Below, piece after piece: positions 1-11,159 of a DNA stretch of 64,000 bases; position 1 is the first letter of the stretch; each line of letters opens with the position of its first letter. The DNA lies in assembly GCA_963932145.1 (NCBI GenBank), contig OZ010572.1, forward strand, positions 84,217,974-84,281,973, in the 5' to 3' direction. Source of the stretch: Acanthosepion lycidas (Eukaryota; Mollusca; Cephalopoda; Sepiida; Sepiidae). A program made the position numbers and the translations under genes. The notes under the pieces are model-generated. The model had not been told where the DNA came from, ran no database searches, and saw nothing but the letters and a program-made list of their open reading frames with translations.

Positions 1-431
1 GGTCTGATGTGTTAAAGTATTCATTCATTTTCTTGTGATAGTAACCTATCCGGTAGGCCTACATTTTTACGGCAGCTTTTGTGTAACCTTAAAGATACAG
101 GTAAGCTCCTTTACTCTGTCTCCTGTAATATAGATTGTTTCTTCCTGTTGCTACAAAAATAGTGATTTTTATCATCATTTTGACTTTGCTTTTTACAAAA
201 AAGAAGGAAGATCATTTATTAGCTCTAAAATATATACAGGATGATGCCCAGTACTGCAATATTTGTCTATCGTAGGCCTATTAGTGTTACTCAGATCGCA
301 TTATACATAAACTATGTGAAAAATCAAGTTTTTCACAAAAAATTTCTGGGGTCGCACTCTACATGAAGTAGTCTTATGCACGACTGTATGCGGTATTACG
401 TTTATTGTGAAATAGACTGCTATATCAATCG
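1..431. other. AT-rich interval, no gene seen
   Basis: No open frame, RNA gene or recognised repeat could be supported here. The sequence is ordinary AT-rich intergenic or intronic DNA running up to the first SINE. Confidence 0.5.
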
Positions 432-709
432 GTTATGTGGCATGCGTGATACACGCTTAGGTGCTTATGTATCTTTCGATACATGACTGACGAGGCAGGT
501 TTTTTTTTCCCGCAGTTGGTAGCCATTTCTTTCTGCGGTAAAGCAGTTGCCACCCAAGCCTATAGAACCCTGTTTGTCCTTCTATTTACCCATAACTGGA
601 GGGAGAGAAGAGGATTCATACCTTTCTCAGGCATATTAGCACGTAAGAGAATGTAATGGATTCGATTGTAATTCGAACTCGGCTCTCCGATTCCTTAGTA
701 AACAGCTGA
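432..709 (-). mobile_element. tRNA-derived SINE, long family, near full length
   Basis: Read on the minus strand this has the body shared by the copies near 5.9, 14.8, 18.2 and 48.5 kb. It starts with a tRNA-like head containing a B-box-like GAGTTCGAATT, followed by the segment around TTACATTC..CGTGCTAATA and the block GGGTTCTATAGCC. The tail ends with a short inverted repeat (GTATCGAAAGATAC type) and GTGTATCACGCATG. Such elements are transcribed by RNA polymerase III and moved by a partner LINE; that role is family knowledge. The copy is diverged and presumably inactive. It abuts a LINE relic lying on the same strand. Confidence 0.8.
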
Positions 710-724
710 TCTTGCAAATAGTGA

Positions 725-1135
725 AAAGAAAGTTACATTAATGTTTTCAGAAGATAATTGGCCCAAGCTCATTACACGCAGAATTTGCCTTTTCCTGATG
801 TTAAGTATAAGTTTCTTTTTTGTTTCCATTCTATCCAAAAACTCATTGTTGCTTACATGTTCGGTCAATGGTATCCTCAGCATCTTTCTATAGAACAACA
901 TTTTTGTTACTTCAAGTCTCTTTGGGGAGATTGTCTAACATTCGCCGCCATAGAGGAGGACAGATATCATGTAACAGTTCAGTACCCTTTTCTTTGTTTA
1001 TAACGGATTTTCATGTCTCTTAATACCCTGCTTAGCTTTTGGAATGCGTCTTTGGCCATCCCAATATGCCTTCGGATCTCAGGGTTGCATTTTCTGTCCT
1101 CTGTTAGAACACTTCCCAGCGGACATCAAATAAAC
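725..1135 (-). pseudogene. non-LTR retrotransposon ORF2 C-terminal relic (RTE-like)
   Basis: On the minus strand the conceptual protein passes through a segment like ..KDAFQKLSRVLR.., then MLRIPLTEHVSNNEFLDRME and LILNIRKRQ. That run follows the reverse transcriptase domain in a LINE family which recurs at 9.2-9.7, 41.9, 51.9, 53.6 and 56.1 kb. Frame changes and stops split it, and neither the catalytic reverse transcriptase nor an endonuclease is present, so this is a 5'-truncated dead copy. The RTE-like label is a best guess from the C-terminal motif; the clade was not tested by alignment. Confidence 0.65.
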
Positions 1136-1436
1136 AAAACAAAATTGACAGCACAGAGAGAAACATGGCTCTTGTCACACTCTCTGGAAAAAGTTAATAG
1201 GTTTCGTATAGACGTTGCGCTAATCCAGTTCTTGAATAGCCACCGGTTGTAGAAATCTATCTTTGACTGAGCAGGAAAAAAACTCCTGTATACAAAAACA
1301 AATCAGAAAAATCGAAAAAAAAAATGATAGATAGGTTGACTTCAGTTAACTCATTTCGCTCTGCACGCTGTCTATATTCAACACATATCTGTTTTTTTTC
1401 CTTGTGACGTGGTGCAATGGTTGACAAGCTTATCTA

Positions 1437-1513
1437 TTAGGTTGGTGCAAAAATAATGTTTTCTCACATAGTAAAACATGTGAGAAAACGACATTATTTT
1501 TGCACCAACCTAA
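1437..1513. mobile_element. palindromic mariner MITE (MADE1-like), copy 1
   Basis: This is a 77-bp near-perfect palindrome beginning TTAGGTTGGTGCAAAAATAA and ending with its reverse complement. It is flanked on both sides by TA, the usual mariner target duplication. The terminal sequence resembles the Hsmar1/MADE1-type (cecropia-group) mariner end. The central loop TCTCACATAG.. groups it with the 41.7-kb copy. It has no coding capacity and would have been mobilised by a mariner transposase in trans. Confidence 0.9.
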
Positions 1514-1749
1514 TAGATAACCATTTTAATTTCAACATCAAACTTAACATTTAGAGAAGAGTTTCATTCTCAAGTGATGTTTGGTTTCGAAACAGTAATT
1601 TCTGTGTCGCGATCGAATCATATTTTTTTTTTTTTAAATAATTATAATTTAACCTCTACTTCTGTATCGAGCACTCTTTTTTTAAGATTAAAACATAAAT
1701 ACTAAAGAACTTTGGATCATTAATCTAACTGCTCTTTCCTATTACATCA

Positions 1750-1821
<72 letters not shown>
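1750..1821. repeat. (CA)n(TA)n microsatellite
   Basis: About 24 bases of CA repeat run directly into about 47 bases of TA repeat. Confidence 0.95.
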
Positions 1822-1824
<3 letters not shown>

Positions 1825-2501
1825 TAAACAGTTTACATTATTAATGATAGAAGCAAGTAATATCCAACATATCTCTAAAGAAAGAATTTTGAAATATACT
1901 ATTTTTTCTTTTTAGCCTGAAGCTTATAAACATTACAAGGCCTAGGGTACTTCAAAAATTAAAAATATTTTAAGCATGAATTTTAAGGAATTTTTATTTT
2001 AAAGTATTTTTTAATTTTTCTCAAGTTTAGAAATACATTTTTGTTTTGCAATAAATTCGCGCGCTGTGTACTCTGTAAATTGAATGTATTCTTAGCGCAC
2101 AGTAATAATTTCACATTGTTTTATCATGGGAATAACTCCCGACTTGGAAACAGGACTTAACATTTCGAAATTTTGATTCGAATGCGCCGCATTTTATTAA
2201 CTCTTGCTCAGTTTAAACATGGTCCCTTGTGTGCTTTTGTGACCCTTGAATCTTTACGGAAACCAACAAGACATTGTAATCCTATTAGTGATTTTATTTT
2301 AAGCATGATATGAGGACGGATTAAGGATCAAACTTAAGAATTTGCTAAGTATGACCAGCCTCAGTTAAAATTAGAGGATGCTAACAACAAAAAAAGGTCT
2401 ATTTAAGGTCTACAGCGTAGCTTAATTACAGACGCAGATTTACTAAACATTGCAATACATCAGAGGAATTTCTTATACAAACTGATATTTTAAGCTCAAA
2501 T
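1822..2501. other. AT-rich interval, no gene seen
   Basis: No supportable gene or recognised repeat lies in this stretch. Confidence 0.45.
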
Positions 2502-2502
2502 T

Positions 2503-2550
<48 letters not shown>
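2502..2550. repeat. (TA)n microsatellite
   Basis: TA dinucleotide array with one early TACATA interruption. It generates a spurious tyrosine-isoleucine open frame on the minus strand. Confidence 0.95.
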
Positions 2551-2552
<2 letters not shown>

Positions 2553-2979
2553 GGAAAATTATAAACAAAACTTGTAAAACTTGAGATGACCCATGCCATT
2601 TATGCCTACATGAGATACTACACATTATTAAGTTTCTAAATAATAAAAATCTATTGAACAATAGACATGAGTTAACGGTTTTCCAACATCATCAAATCTT
2701 TGCATTGAATAATTAGCATATAATTTTGTTTAAATCTATAGTCCTAATAAATAGCTTAAATACCCTACAAAAAAGATAACCCTTTATGAAGTCGTCAAAA
2801 AACAAATGTTACGTCAGTTGATTTTTTTTTATATACACAAAACCCTTTTAATAAAAATATTTAAAAAAAAATAAAAATAAATAAATCTCCCTAGACACGT
2901 AAGCCAGACTAGACTAAATGATCTTCCGTTTTAAATTTAGACGCCTATAAATGTAACTCTTTCAAGCGAAAATTCAGGA

Positions 2980-3070
2980 ATAACCAATTCTAAAAATTTT
3001 GAAATTTACGTATTGTTATAAAAAGCGAACACGCTTTTTATAACGATACGTAAATTTCAAAATTGGTTAT
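2980..3070. repeat. long hairpin inverted repeat
   Basis: The left arm (2980-3027) and right arm (3032-3070) are complementary around a 4-nt AACA loop. The left arm carries an extra 7 bases (CTAAAAA type) relative to the right, and there is an A/G difference near TACGTATTGTT versus the opposite arm. The hairpin ends exactly where the 3071 inverted-repeat arm begins. It could be a small foldback MITE or a 3'-terminal structure of the neighbouring repeat. Confidence 0.8.
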
Positions 3071-3147
3071 TGAGGATGAAACAGGGCTTGTTACTTTAAT
3101 TCAATTTAATTTTAATAATTATTTGGATGGTTTCGGCTCTCGTTTTT
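3071..3147. repeat. left arm of a 77-bp inverted repeat pair
   Basis: It begins TGAGGATGAAACAGGGCTTG and runs to CTCTCGTTTTT. Its reverse complement recurs at 4180-4256 with only a few mismatches. The pair is either the termini of a ~1.19-kb element or two oppositely oriented copies of one dispersed repeat. Confidence 0.8.
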
Positions 3148-3202
3148 GAAACATGAGAACTCTTATGTAGCGAAGGAATCATATTTTTAAAAAATGATTA
3201 TA

Positions 3203-3204
<2 letters not shown>

Positions 3205-3256
<52 letters not shown>
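3205..3256. repeat. (TA)n microsatellite
   Basis: TA array inside the interval bounded by the 3.07/4.26-kb inverted repeats, ending in a short ACACAC stretch. Confidence 0.95.
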
Positions 3257-3262
<6 letters not shown>

Positions 3263-4179
3263 TGCGGTATATAGAGTATTTATTTCTTTCCATCTACATA
3301 CTGGCGCCCCGCTACTCTACAATTATCGCCTTCAATTGGTATAAAATATACAATATACGTAAACCTCCGCTAGAAATTTTAACCTGACCTCACACTTCTA
3401 CCCACTCCATTGGCTTTTTTCTTTTTTTTTTTTTTTGCTTCTCACTTACGCTTAAAGATTGTGTCCACCGCAAGAAACTGTCAGTTGCGGAATAGAATGT
3501 GGTCCATAAGTTATTTTAATCTTTTTTTGTTTTGTTTTTATCCTCGTTATTGTGTGTATTTCTACATTTGACTTTGAGTACTATATATTTCACTACATTG
3601 GCATGTTTCAGACACACGTATTTAATATAACTTACTGCTTCACTGCTGAACACCATTACATCTACTGTTCTGGTATATTCTGCTGCAACATCTTGCTTTC
3701 CTAAAATGAAACTAATAAATTTCAAATATTCAATGAAAAATATATGCATATCTAAAGAAAAGTACCCATAAATTACATTATGACAAAAGATTCAAAGCGC
3801 CATGTAAAAATCATATGGAAATGAATTCTTTACTACAGACCCAAACAAAAAAGGCATGCAACATGAAGTCGACCGTTTTCGATTTCTGTTAAAAAAAAAC
3901 TTTTATAAGTTCAGCCGAATTTGAAAATGTTTTTGTTTTTTTTAATCTCGTAAATAGAATAACGTTTATATAACATAGTAAAGCCTTCAGAACATTTTTA
4001 AAAATACTCCCCAAGAACATCAAACATTCAGAGAAAATTTGTTGTAAACGATTAAGTCCCCTAATTGCTATATAATAAATCTCCATACATATAAGAAATA
4101 CGTCATTAGCGAAGTTAAATTGTATCTAAAAGCTTTGCAAGATAAGGGGAAAAAATATAAAGAGAAATGTGATCATTGA
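3257..4179. other. interior between inverted repeats, no gene seen
   Basis: AT-rich DNA with a T-tract near 3420. The short open frames here have no recognisable protein features. Confidence 0.5.
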
Positions 4180-4256
4180 GAAACGAGAGCCGAAACCATC
4201 CAGATAAATATTAAAATTAAATTGAATTAAAGTAACAAGCCTTGTTTCATCCTCAA
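4180..4256. repeat. right arm of the 77-bp inverted repeat pair
   Basis: Reads AAACGAGAGCCGAAACCATC.. to GTTTCATCCTCA, the near-exact reverse complement of 3071-3147. The bases outside the two arms show no convincing target duplication. Confidence 0.8.
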
Positions 4257-5185
4257 TGAAATCTGAGAAATGATAAAATGCTTAAGTTGCATAAACAAAT
4301 TTTTTTTCTATCGCTATTAATGATTCTTCGAATAACTTTATAAAATACCAGCAATGTAGACGAATGAACCAACCAAAAAATACTATAGGAAAAATAAGCA
4401 GAATTTGAAATAGGGCGTGCATGTACACTCGGAATGCCGTCGGGGTGAACCAATGGCGTAACACATTGGATCAATTGGTTTAAGAATATTGAGAATAAAA
4501 CGAGTACATTTATTCAATTTGATGTCTAGTCTGTGTATGTAGGTGTATTTGTCATTATTTTCTGATGCTCGATCTATTTTGAGATTGGTTTTCAGTTATG
4601 ATTAAGGGTTGTGCGAAATATCAGATTTTCCCCAGAGAACCGTCACGAAACTAGACTGAACCGCATGACATGATCTTTCGTCACGAGCCATTTTGAATTT
4701 TGTAACTCTGCCTAAAATAGTAACGCTTTCATTTCTTGTCTCCGTCGACGTGTCTATTCATTCTTAACTTTCTATTCTCCACTTGGACTTCCAAAACCCG
4801 ATATACCCAGCAAACAAGACACTATTTACAAATTCATTGCTTCTACCTATCGACGCATTTATTGAGATTGTTGAGGGACACCGTCAGCAAGTAAAATAAG
4901 AGAGGGGGACTATTTTTTTAATCTATTATCCTACTGTAAACTTTGTTTTTATTTTAAATACAATTTTTTTGCTATTCATTTGTAATTATTTTTTGGAATG
5001 AAACAGACTCTTCCTGCATATTAGACTTCCATTGAACACTTAATGTTAAGTTAAATATCTCAGTTTAAATACGAAAATAAAGTTTTAATATTTTCAAAAT
5101 TTAATGGCAATATTGATTTTTTCGACGAATACAACTCCGCTTTGTTCATTGACATAGATCATTAAGGAGAGAAAATAAGTCGGCT

Positions 5186-5216
<31 letters not shown>

Positions 5217-5860
5217 CTTTTTTTTTTTTTTCTATTGCAGCAGTAAAAAACCTCCAGATCTCTCTATAAACGCCACGATAGACACAAAGAAATATGTATA
5301 TCAGAATAATGTTCAATGTAGACAAGTCTACTTAGGCATTATTCCCCCTTTAAAAAAACAAAAAAAAACAATTACAGCCCAATAACATTGTCATAGACTT
5401 AAATGGCCAGAAAGAATAAATAAGTTCCACTGTGCAAAAGTCGTCAGCTTTTTTCACCTTTCACAATTGTGTACTTTAGAATAAAATATTTTGGATCTTG
5501 TCTGTGAATTCACCCCAAAATAAAAACTTATATTTAATAAAATTCACAACATATTATCCCAAAGTGAGGCCCTTCCATTGCACTCCGGTTGAGTTGACGT
5601 TTGCGATCGCCCTAAATGTGGGAGACTTGGCGGCGCTATTTCTAAGTGTGGGATCTACATTCGCGCTTATAAACAAGCGAAAAACATATTTTTCTTTTTT
5701 TATTTTAAAGTATAAAAATTCCTTGTAAGTTCTTCGAATATAATCTGTCCTTACGAAATGTGAATACCTTCCTGATTTTTGATAATTTTTAATTCTGAGA
5801 GTTGGAGTTATTGCGAGGCAAGCTAAAAAGTTTTGATTTATAATTTCTTGCAGTAAATTA
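4257..5860. other. AT-rich interval, no gene seen
   Basis: Contains a T/C tract near 5190-5232. No open frame with protein-like composition and no recognised repeat could be supported. Confidence 0.45.
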
Positions 5861-6125
5861 TAGGGGCTCGGATCGATGAATCGGAGAACCGAGTTCGAAT
5901 TTCAGTCAAATCCATTACATTAACTTTGGGAAAGGGATGAATCTTCTTCTTTACCCCAGCTATGAGTAAATAGCACGATAGACCGGGTTCTATAGCCTTG
6001 AATGACAACTGTTCTACCGTAGAAAGAAATGGCAACCTACTGCAGGAAAAAACTTCTGCTTCGTCAGTCATGTATCGAATGATACATTATCGCCTAAGCG
6101 TGTATCACGCATGAAACATAACTGA
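5861..6125 (+). mobile_element. tRNA-derived SINE, long family
   Basis: Plus-strand copy of the SINE seen at 432-709. It has the GAGTTCGAATTTCAG B-box region, then TCCATTACATT, a GGGTTCTATAGCC block and the terminal hairpin around ATGTATCGAATGATACAT followed by GTGTATCACGCATG. The middle GTGCTAATACC segment is missing, so it has a small internal deletion. Confidence 0.8.
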
Positions 6126-6659
6126 CTTCTCAATTAATATTTACGATGTGTTTTATATACAAAAATTATCACAGAAATTGTGAATTTTACAAATTAATCT
6201 TAGGAATGATGATAAATTTAAAATGTACACACGCTTTATAATTTCTATAGTTTTTTCAAATAAAAATTTAGACTGCGTTTTCAATTCGAATAAAAGGTAA
6301 AAAGAACTGTTTAGCTTCAACCCTCGCCTATTTCGCTATCAAATTTTTATTACATATCAAAAATAATAACTGTACTTTGATGCGGGTTTCTTTTCCTTGT
6401 GTGAATTTTTTAATTAACCCTTCAAAATTGTACGTATTTATTGCTTAGCTCTTCGGTTGTCTTCGACATGTTTTTCCGTGTATCAATGTCTCTGAAAAGT
6501 TCCATACACATTTTATCATTATGGAAAAAGAACAAAAAAACAAAAAAAAAACTACTATTACTATTACAATAATGGTTAATTTTTTTAAAACTTTTGTAAA
6601 GTAAGTACATTAAAATATTTGGTAAATTTTTACTATTACACGCGTCTCCTTTACAGACC

Positions 6660-6765
6660 TAATGCGCATGATCAATTCCGCCATTTCTTCACCGTCATTG
6701 GCCAGCTAAGGATAAAATAATAGTCAGGAATGAGATGGGTGTAATAGTAAAATAACTTATTTTTA
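6660..6765 (+). repeat. short dispersed repeat shared with 9.4 kb
   Basis: The segment around ACCGTCATTGGCCAGCTAAG and AATAGTCAGGAATGAGATGG aligns with 9400-9480 (CCGTCATTGGCCAG, then TATAGTCGGGGATG). Family unknown. Confidence 0.5.
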
Positions 6766-6807
6766 CACATAAATATATTTTATGAGCCATGTCTATTAAG
6801 GACCTAT

Positions 6808-6927
6808 ACTTACGGCCATATCACGTTGAAACAGCGTTTAACGTACGATCACCGAAGTTAAGCAACATCAAGCCTGGTAAGTACCTACATGGGTGACTAA
6901 GTGGGAATCATAGGTACGTGGATGTAC
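6808..6927 (+). mobile_element. 5S rRNA-derived SINE head (5S pseudogene-like)
   Basis: Over about 120 nt this follows animal 5S rRNA from end to end. It shows TACGGCCATATCACGTTGAA near the 5' end, the internal promoter box A region GATCACCGAAGTTAAGCAAC, and a box C-like GGGTGACTAAGTGGGAAT. Substitutions in the central region and at the 3' end make a functional 5S gene unlikely, although the promoter boxes are the best preserved parts. It is followed directly by a tRNA-SINE-like body and an A-tail, so I read it as the head of a dimeric 5S-tRNA SINE rather than a lone pseudogene. Confidence 0.8.
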
Positions 6928-6934
6928 GCAGGAA

Positions 6935-7122
6935 GTCATTGGTAACGGGTCGGAATTGAAAATTGGAGAGACGTTTACCAATTCTGGTCGGGTTCGTTAT
7001 ATTATTCTACGCGTAAATACGCTTAGAAAAGGTAAAAATCCATCTCTTCTACTCACAGTTATGGCTTTATTAGTAGAACTTGTATTAGTAAATCATTATC
7101 TCAAAAAAAAAAAAAAAAAAAA
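6935..7122 (+). mobile_element. tRNA-SINE body fused behind 5S head, with A-tail
   Basis: After the 5S part the sequence reads TTGGTAACGGGTCGG.., then GGAGAGACG.., TCTGGTCGGGTTCGTTA, CGCGTAAATACGCTTAG and AAAAGGTAAAAATCCATCT. This follows the tRNA head and body of the window's other SINEs in the same order. It ends in about 20 A residues (7103-7122). No clear target duplication was seen around 6808-7122. Confidence 0.65.
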
Positions 7123-7173
7123 TCTTTAAAATCGCTAAGATATTTTCTGGATTTAAATGACCTGGAAAAAAGG

Positions 7174-7215
<42 letters not shown>
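7174..7215. repeat. (TA)n microsatellite
   Basis: Short TA array with TATG interruptions near its right end. Confidence 0.95.
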
Positions 7216-7604
7216 GTTTCAGTTAATTCCCTTTAATAACTCAACTCTCAAAATTTTTTGTTTCCAGTTATTGAACCCACAATAATTTGGATCGAATCAC
7301 TTTTTGGATTACTTCGACCAACACCTTTATCCACCGGGGCTTGACTTAAGTAGTCCAAAAAGTGCCTGAGAGAAAACAGACTGAAATATCTTGAATATGG
7401 CAATACAGATGAGGACTGTGTTATGATCCATTTCCCTCATCAATGGAGGTGTCCTGACCACATATATTCAGAACTCTGCTGCTATGCAGAGTCTGTTACT
7501 GCTTGCCCCAATTGTCTATGTTAACCTAATAAATCTCGAGTTTGTTAAAGCTTACTGCTAAACTAAGTCTTATCATCACGAACAATTATACTACAAGGGC
7601 AACA

Positions 7605-7772
7605 GTCCGAACGATATAAATAGTGTAAATACACTTTTCTTTGTTTCTAACGTAATTTTCCTGTTTCTTAATACTTTGCTAGTTTATATATAAAACTTGA
7701 ACACATATACACAGTTGATGTACAAGAGTAGACACACAAAACTATCTTAATAATTATTATTTAAAATAGTAA
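7605..7772. repeat. composite repeat: SINE tail plus antisense LINE piece, copy 1
   Basis: ACAGTCCGAACGATATAAAT.. (a SINE tail) is followed by a segment whose reverse complement reads GTATTAAGAAACAGGAAAAT, i.e. LINE ORF2 residues like VLRNRKI. The same junction and about 160 bp of following sequence recur at 11222-11392, so the composite moved or duplicated as one unit. Confidence 0.6.
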
Positions 7773-8447
7773 AAAAAAAACAAAAAAAAAAACTTTTTTT
7801 CTCATTTGCGGGAATGAACTTGCAAAATATAAATAGATAAAGTTCGATGATATTTTGAAATTGAAATTCAACAACCCCGCGAGCCTCCTTCGTTTTTTGT
7901 TTTTTTTTGTTTTTTGTTTTTTTTTCTTCTGATTTCTTCTCTTTCCTCTAGTGGTTCGCGTACAGATAAACGAGGCTTTTAGGCCTGAGGCCGAGATCTG
8001 ATGAGCAAAAGAACTCGAGGCCATTTCACTTTCTGACACTCGTAAACAATCGTCACTTAAAGACTACGGCGTAAATTTGTTAGATTAAATGCTAAGATAG
8101 GAAACACTACCGCAGCCTCGTTTATGTCGGGCCTAGGCGCCATCTTGAAATTAACTTGTAATCGGCATATAAGGATTCTCTTTTTTTCTTTTTTTACTGT
8201 TTTTCTTATTTAATCATCTCTTTTCCTATATATTTTATTTCATTAAAAAAATTTTTTAAATAATTGACGCTGATCTAAATTTTTATAGTTTTTACTTTTC
8301 ATTTTTAATAGAAATGTCGACTTAGGCAAGTAGAATAGTTAATTTTGAGAAAAAATTACATTTTGCATATTAATTAAAATTAAATTAAATTTTTATAAAA
8401 ATGAAATTCCTTTGAACAAAATAAATTGAGAAAATTTCTAATATTTC
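7773..8447. other. A/T-tract rich interval, no gene seen
   Basis: Contains A and T homopolymer runs near 7770-7800 and 7900-7925. The minus-strand frame here is rich in K, Q and R because of those tracts and is not a credible gene. Confidence 0.5.
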
Positions 8448-8565
8448 TGCAGAGTTAGCTCACCCTGTAAATTGCTTGAGCATCCCGTAGCTATTTTTGA
8501 AACGACTCAATTTTTTAGAGCTTTGGCCCAGGTTCGATTCTTATAACAGACATTGTTGAAAAAGA
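8448..8565 (+). repeat. possible tRNA-like SINE head
   Basis: An A-box-like TTAGCTCACCCTGTA is followed about 70 bp later by a B-box-like CAGGTTCGATTC. The T-arm does not pair well and no acceptor stem could be drawn, so a real tRNA gene is not supported. Confidence 0.3.
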
Positions 8566-8569
8566 TTTT

Positions 8570-9230
8570 ATTCATAATAATCACTATCACGTGATCGTTT
8601 TTGGTGGTGGTCTCCTATCTAAGAACTTAATTTCTCTGCTGATCGCTCCTTTATGATGATGGTGTTGTTGGCTACATTCACCGCCAACGTGCAGGTTCAG
8701 GACTAGAAGCTTCCAGTTTCTTCAAAAGCCCGCTGTTGTCCTCCATTCCGTATCACCGTTTGCAAGATTTGGTTGAAGGCGAAAGTAAATCAGAGTAGAA
8801 GGAGGTGCCAATGGTGTGAATTGTGTAAGGTGGGCCACAAACTGCCAGGAAGTGATAAACACATTTGGTTTCATGATCTTCCTCTGCAATACATATGAAA
8901 TAAGACATGCGGAATCCAGTTGTGAAACTGCAACGGACTGACACTGACTCTTTCGTTTGGTGCCTTCTGTTGCATATCCATAATGTGTAGCCCTCTTCAT
9001 CCGCTAGTTCATCTGTATGATCTGTTGTAATCATCATGCACTTGATCCACAGTTGGGGTTTTTGGGGTTGGTTGCACTTAGTCTGGATCCATGTTTTCGA
9101 CGTTGCCGCCAAGGGTGGCCCTAGCAGGAGTTTAGAACTCCGGACGACATCGCTCTCACTCATTGGACTACGCAAGGCTCTCGACCAGGACAAAGAGTGA
9201 CTATCAGTGATATACACACACAAAGTAAAC
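8570..9230. other. unassigned interval with a 180-codon minus frame
   Basis: A minus-strand open frame of 180 codons runs 9295-8753, and a second minus frame overlaps it. The protein shows no motif I recognise: one hydrophobic stretch near its start and no repeats. Base composition is more balanced than the surroundings (for example CGACGTTGCCGCCAAGGGTG near 9100), which hints at an unidentified transposable element. No function is assigned. Confidence 0.3.
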
Positions 9231-9234
9231 CAAA

Positions 9235-9690
9235 GTATTAAACAGGAAAAATTCCTTAGAAACAAAGAAAATATTGGTCTGTTACTGGCCAACAACGAAG
9301 AAGTTTTAAATAAAATGGCTAAAAATGGATACTTCTAGAAAGAGACAATTGATATATCGGCGACTTCTTAATGTTATATCCGTCGTCCTTATTGACCTAA
9401 TTTGGACCGTCATTGGCCAGTTGACTACTTATTTAGCATAAAATTATAGTCGGGGATGTGACGAATGAAATAGTAAAAATAAAATCAAAATTTTCTAGGC
9501 AAATACTGAGGAAAGAGGATTCGAAAAATTTTACACTCACAGAACAAGTGGGAAGCAGAGAGTAACTTATTTAACGTGTTTGTGTAAGTGGTTGGCAAAA
9601 GAGTGATAGCAAAGAAAGAAACAAATGTCTACAAAGACGGGAAGGTGTGGAGAGCTATGATCGTCCACGTCCTGTAAGAACACGGTATAT
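9235..9690 (+). pseudogene. LINE ORF2 C-terminal relic (RTE-like)
   Basis: Two nearby pieces of one LINE tail. 9240-9345 gives residues like NRKNSLETKK in a plus frame, then a piece resembling NNEEVLNKM. 9480-9690 gives KILRKEDSKNFTLTEQVGS and ends in RREGVESYDRPRPV-like sequence after a frame change. This matches the order of motifs at 725-1135 and 56.1 kb. Several stops and frameshifts make it a dead fragment. Confidence 0.6.
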
Positions 9691-9734
9691 AGACTATAAA
9701 CGTACTCGTAGCGAATATCGAAAGTGGGGTTGTT

Positions 9735-9800
9735 ACAGTCACTTTCTCACAAATACCCATGGGATAGGTTTAAGTACATCATTTCTCTTTGTCCTATAAG
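9735..9800 (+). repeat. SINE fragment
   Basis: CTCACAAATACCCATGGGAT.. resembles the SINE segment GAGCAAATACCCTTAGGATA seen at 17.4 kb. It is a fragment only. Confidence 0.4.
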
Positions 9801-9899
9801 AAGAAAATGAATAACTACCGACACCGAGGTTCAAACATGACACACTGAACTTTTCCCCAGGTGAATAGCGGTGTCAGGCTACTGACTGCAGTAACTATT

Positions 9900-10435
9900 G
9901 AGTGGAACTATCCAGTTGAATTAGTGTGAATTATTGTGCGTCGATTTTTTTTATTTAGGATTTACCGGACGTTAAGCCGAGCCGAGCCGCGCTACTAACA
10001 GGGTATTGACTGAAATAGTTATTTATCTTTGGTTGATTTTTACTTATTTGTTCTTGTTATTTATTTGCGGTTGCAATTAAATACTGTTTTATCTTAACAT
10101 TGAAGACTTGAGTTATACTTAATCATTAACGGCCACTGTACGCCACAAAACTCGTAAGGAACAAATAGCGAGATTGTTTGGGTTTACAACTATTATAGGA
10201 AAACAACAAAGAGTTTAAAACCAGCCGCAAGGTGGACAATCTAGACACACTCGTATGTAATGCTACAACTGCACGTTTTCGTAACCATGAATGTAGTGGT
10301 TTCCTAAGTGTGGCTTACGTGTGGGACAGGGCCACAAATATGGATCACCCAGTGACGATCGAATTTTCTACTAAATCGTAATTCAGATAGCGATACGAGA
10401 TTACTAAACCATTTCGAATTGCCTTATATGATTGT
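9900..10435. other. interval without supported features
   Basis: Nothing recognisable as a gene; no simple repeat of note. Confidence 0.4.
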
Positions 10436-10527
10436 ATTAAATTTAGCATCTATCTCTATTTCTGAGATGAGGTATTGTAACTATTTACAATGTTCGGGAT
10501 GTTTTCCTCATCTTCATTGCCATAAAG

Positions 10528-11153
10528 TTGGCTCCCTGTGCCGCGCCAGGAAATTTTTCTCTCCTGAATCGATCCTTCAGATCTACAAATCAACAATTCG
10601 CCCTTGCATAGATTATTGCTGCCATATATGGTCTGGAGCCCCTACTGTTTGCCTTGGGTTCTTGATAAGCTCCAGTGGCGGATATGCAATATAATTGGCC
10701 CTGTTTTAGCATCTCGCCCACAGACGCTCTCTCACAGACGCACCGTCGCCTCTCTTTCTTTTTTACAAATATTTTCATGGTAATTGCTCCGAGGAGCTGC
10801 ATTCGCTGGTTCCCAGACGTCATGAATTCAAGCGCCCTACAAGGCTGGCATCCTGCTCTCACCCTTTCACTGTTGAAACTACTAAATGTAGCCGTCTCTT
10901 CTACTCCAATAGCTTCATGTCTCACACCTCCGGCCTGTGGAACTCCCTTCCCTATTCCAGTTTCCCTGAGAGCTATAATCGCCAACTATTCAAATGTAAT
11001 GTCAATCGATATCTCCAGTTGCCTTGATCTATCCACTATCCTTCTCCTCATCCTTTTCCTCTGTCACTCCTATCTGATCTTGCTCCAAATCTTCTGTAAC
11101 CCCTTGCGTCCTAGTGGCTTCCCGCCTTGCTTGGAGTGAAACGCTTAAAAAAA
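10528..11153 (+). pseudogene. non-LTR retrotransposon ORF2 C-terminus with 3' end (CR1/jockey-like)
   Basis: Reading the plus strand with one frameshift near 10660 gives FFSPESILQIYKSTIRPC, DYCCHIWSGAP, RRTVASLSFFYKYFHGNC, RPTRLASCSHPFTVET and LWNSLPYSSFPESYN. The frame ends near 11026 with a 3' UTR that closes in a short A-run at about 11145. This is the region after the reverse transcriptase domain in a jockey/CR1-type LINE. The same family lies on the minus strand at 25.4 kb. It is 5'-truncated, frameshifted and dead. Confidence 0.75.
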
Positions 11154-11159
11154 AATATC

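Noticed and set aside
6808-6927. Functional 5S rRNA gene
   Set aside because: Many substitutions in helices and at the 3' end, single copy, and fusion to a SINE body.
8753-9295. 180-codon minus frame as a host gene
   Set aside because: No domain, no homologous motif known to me, and overlapping frames of similar length; kept only as an unassigned interval.
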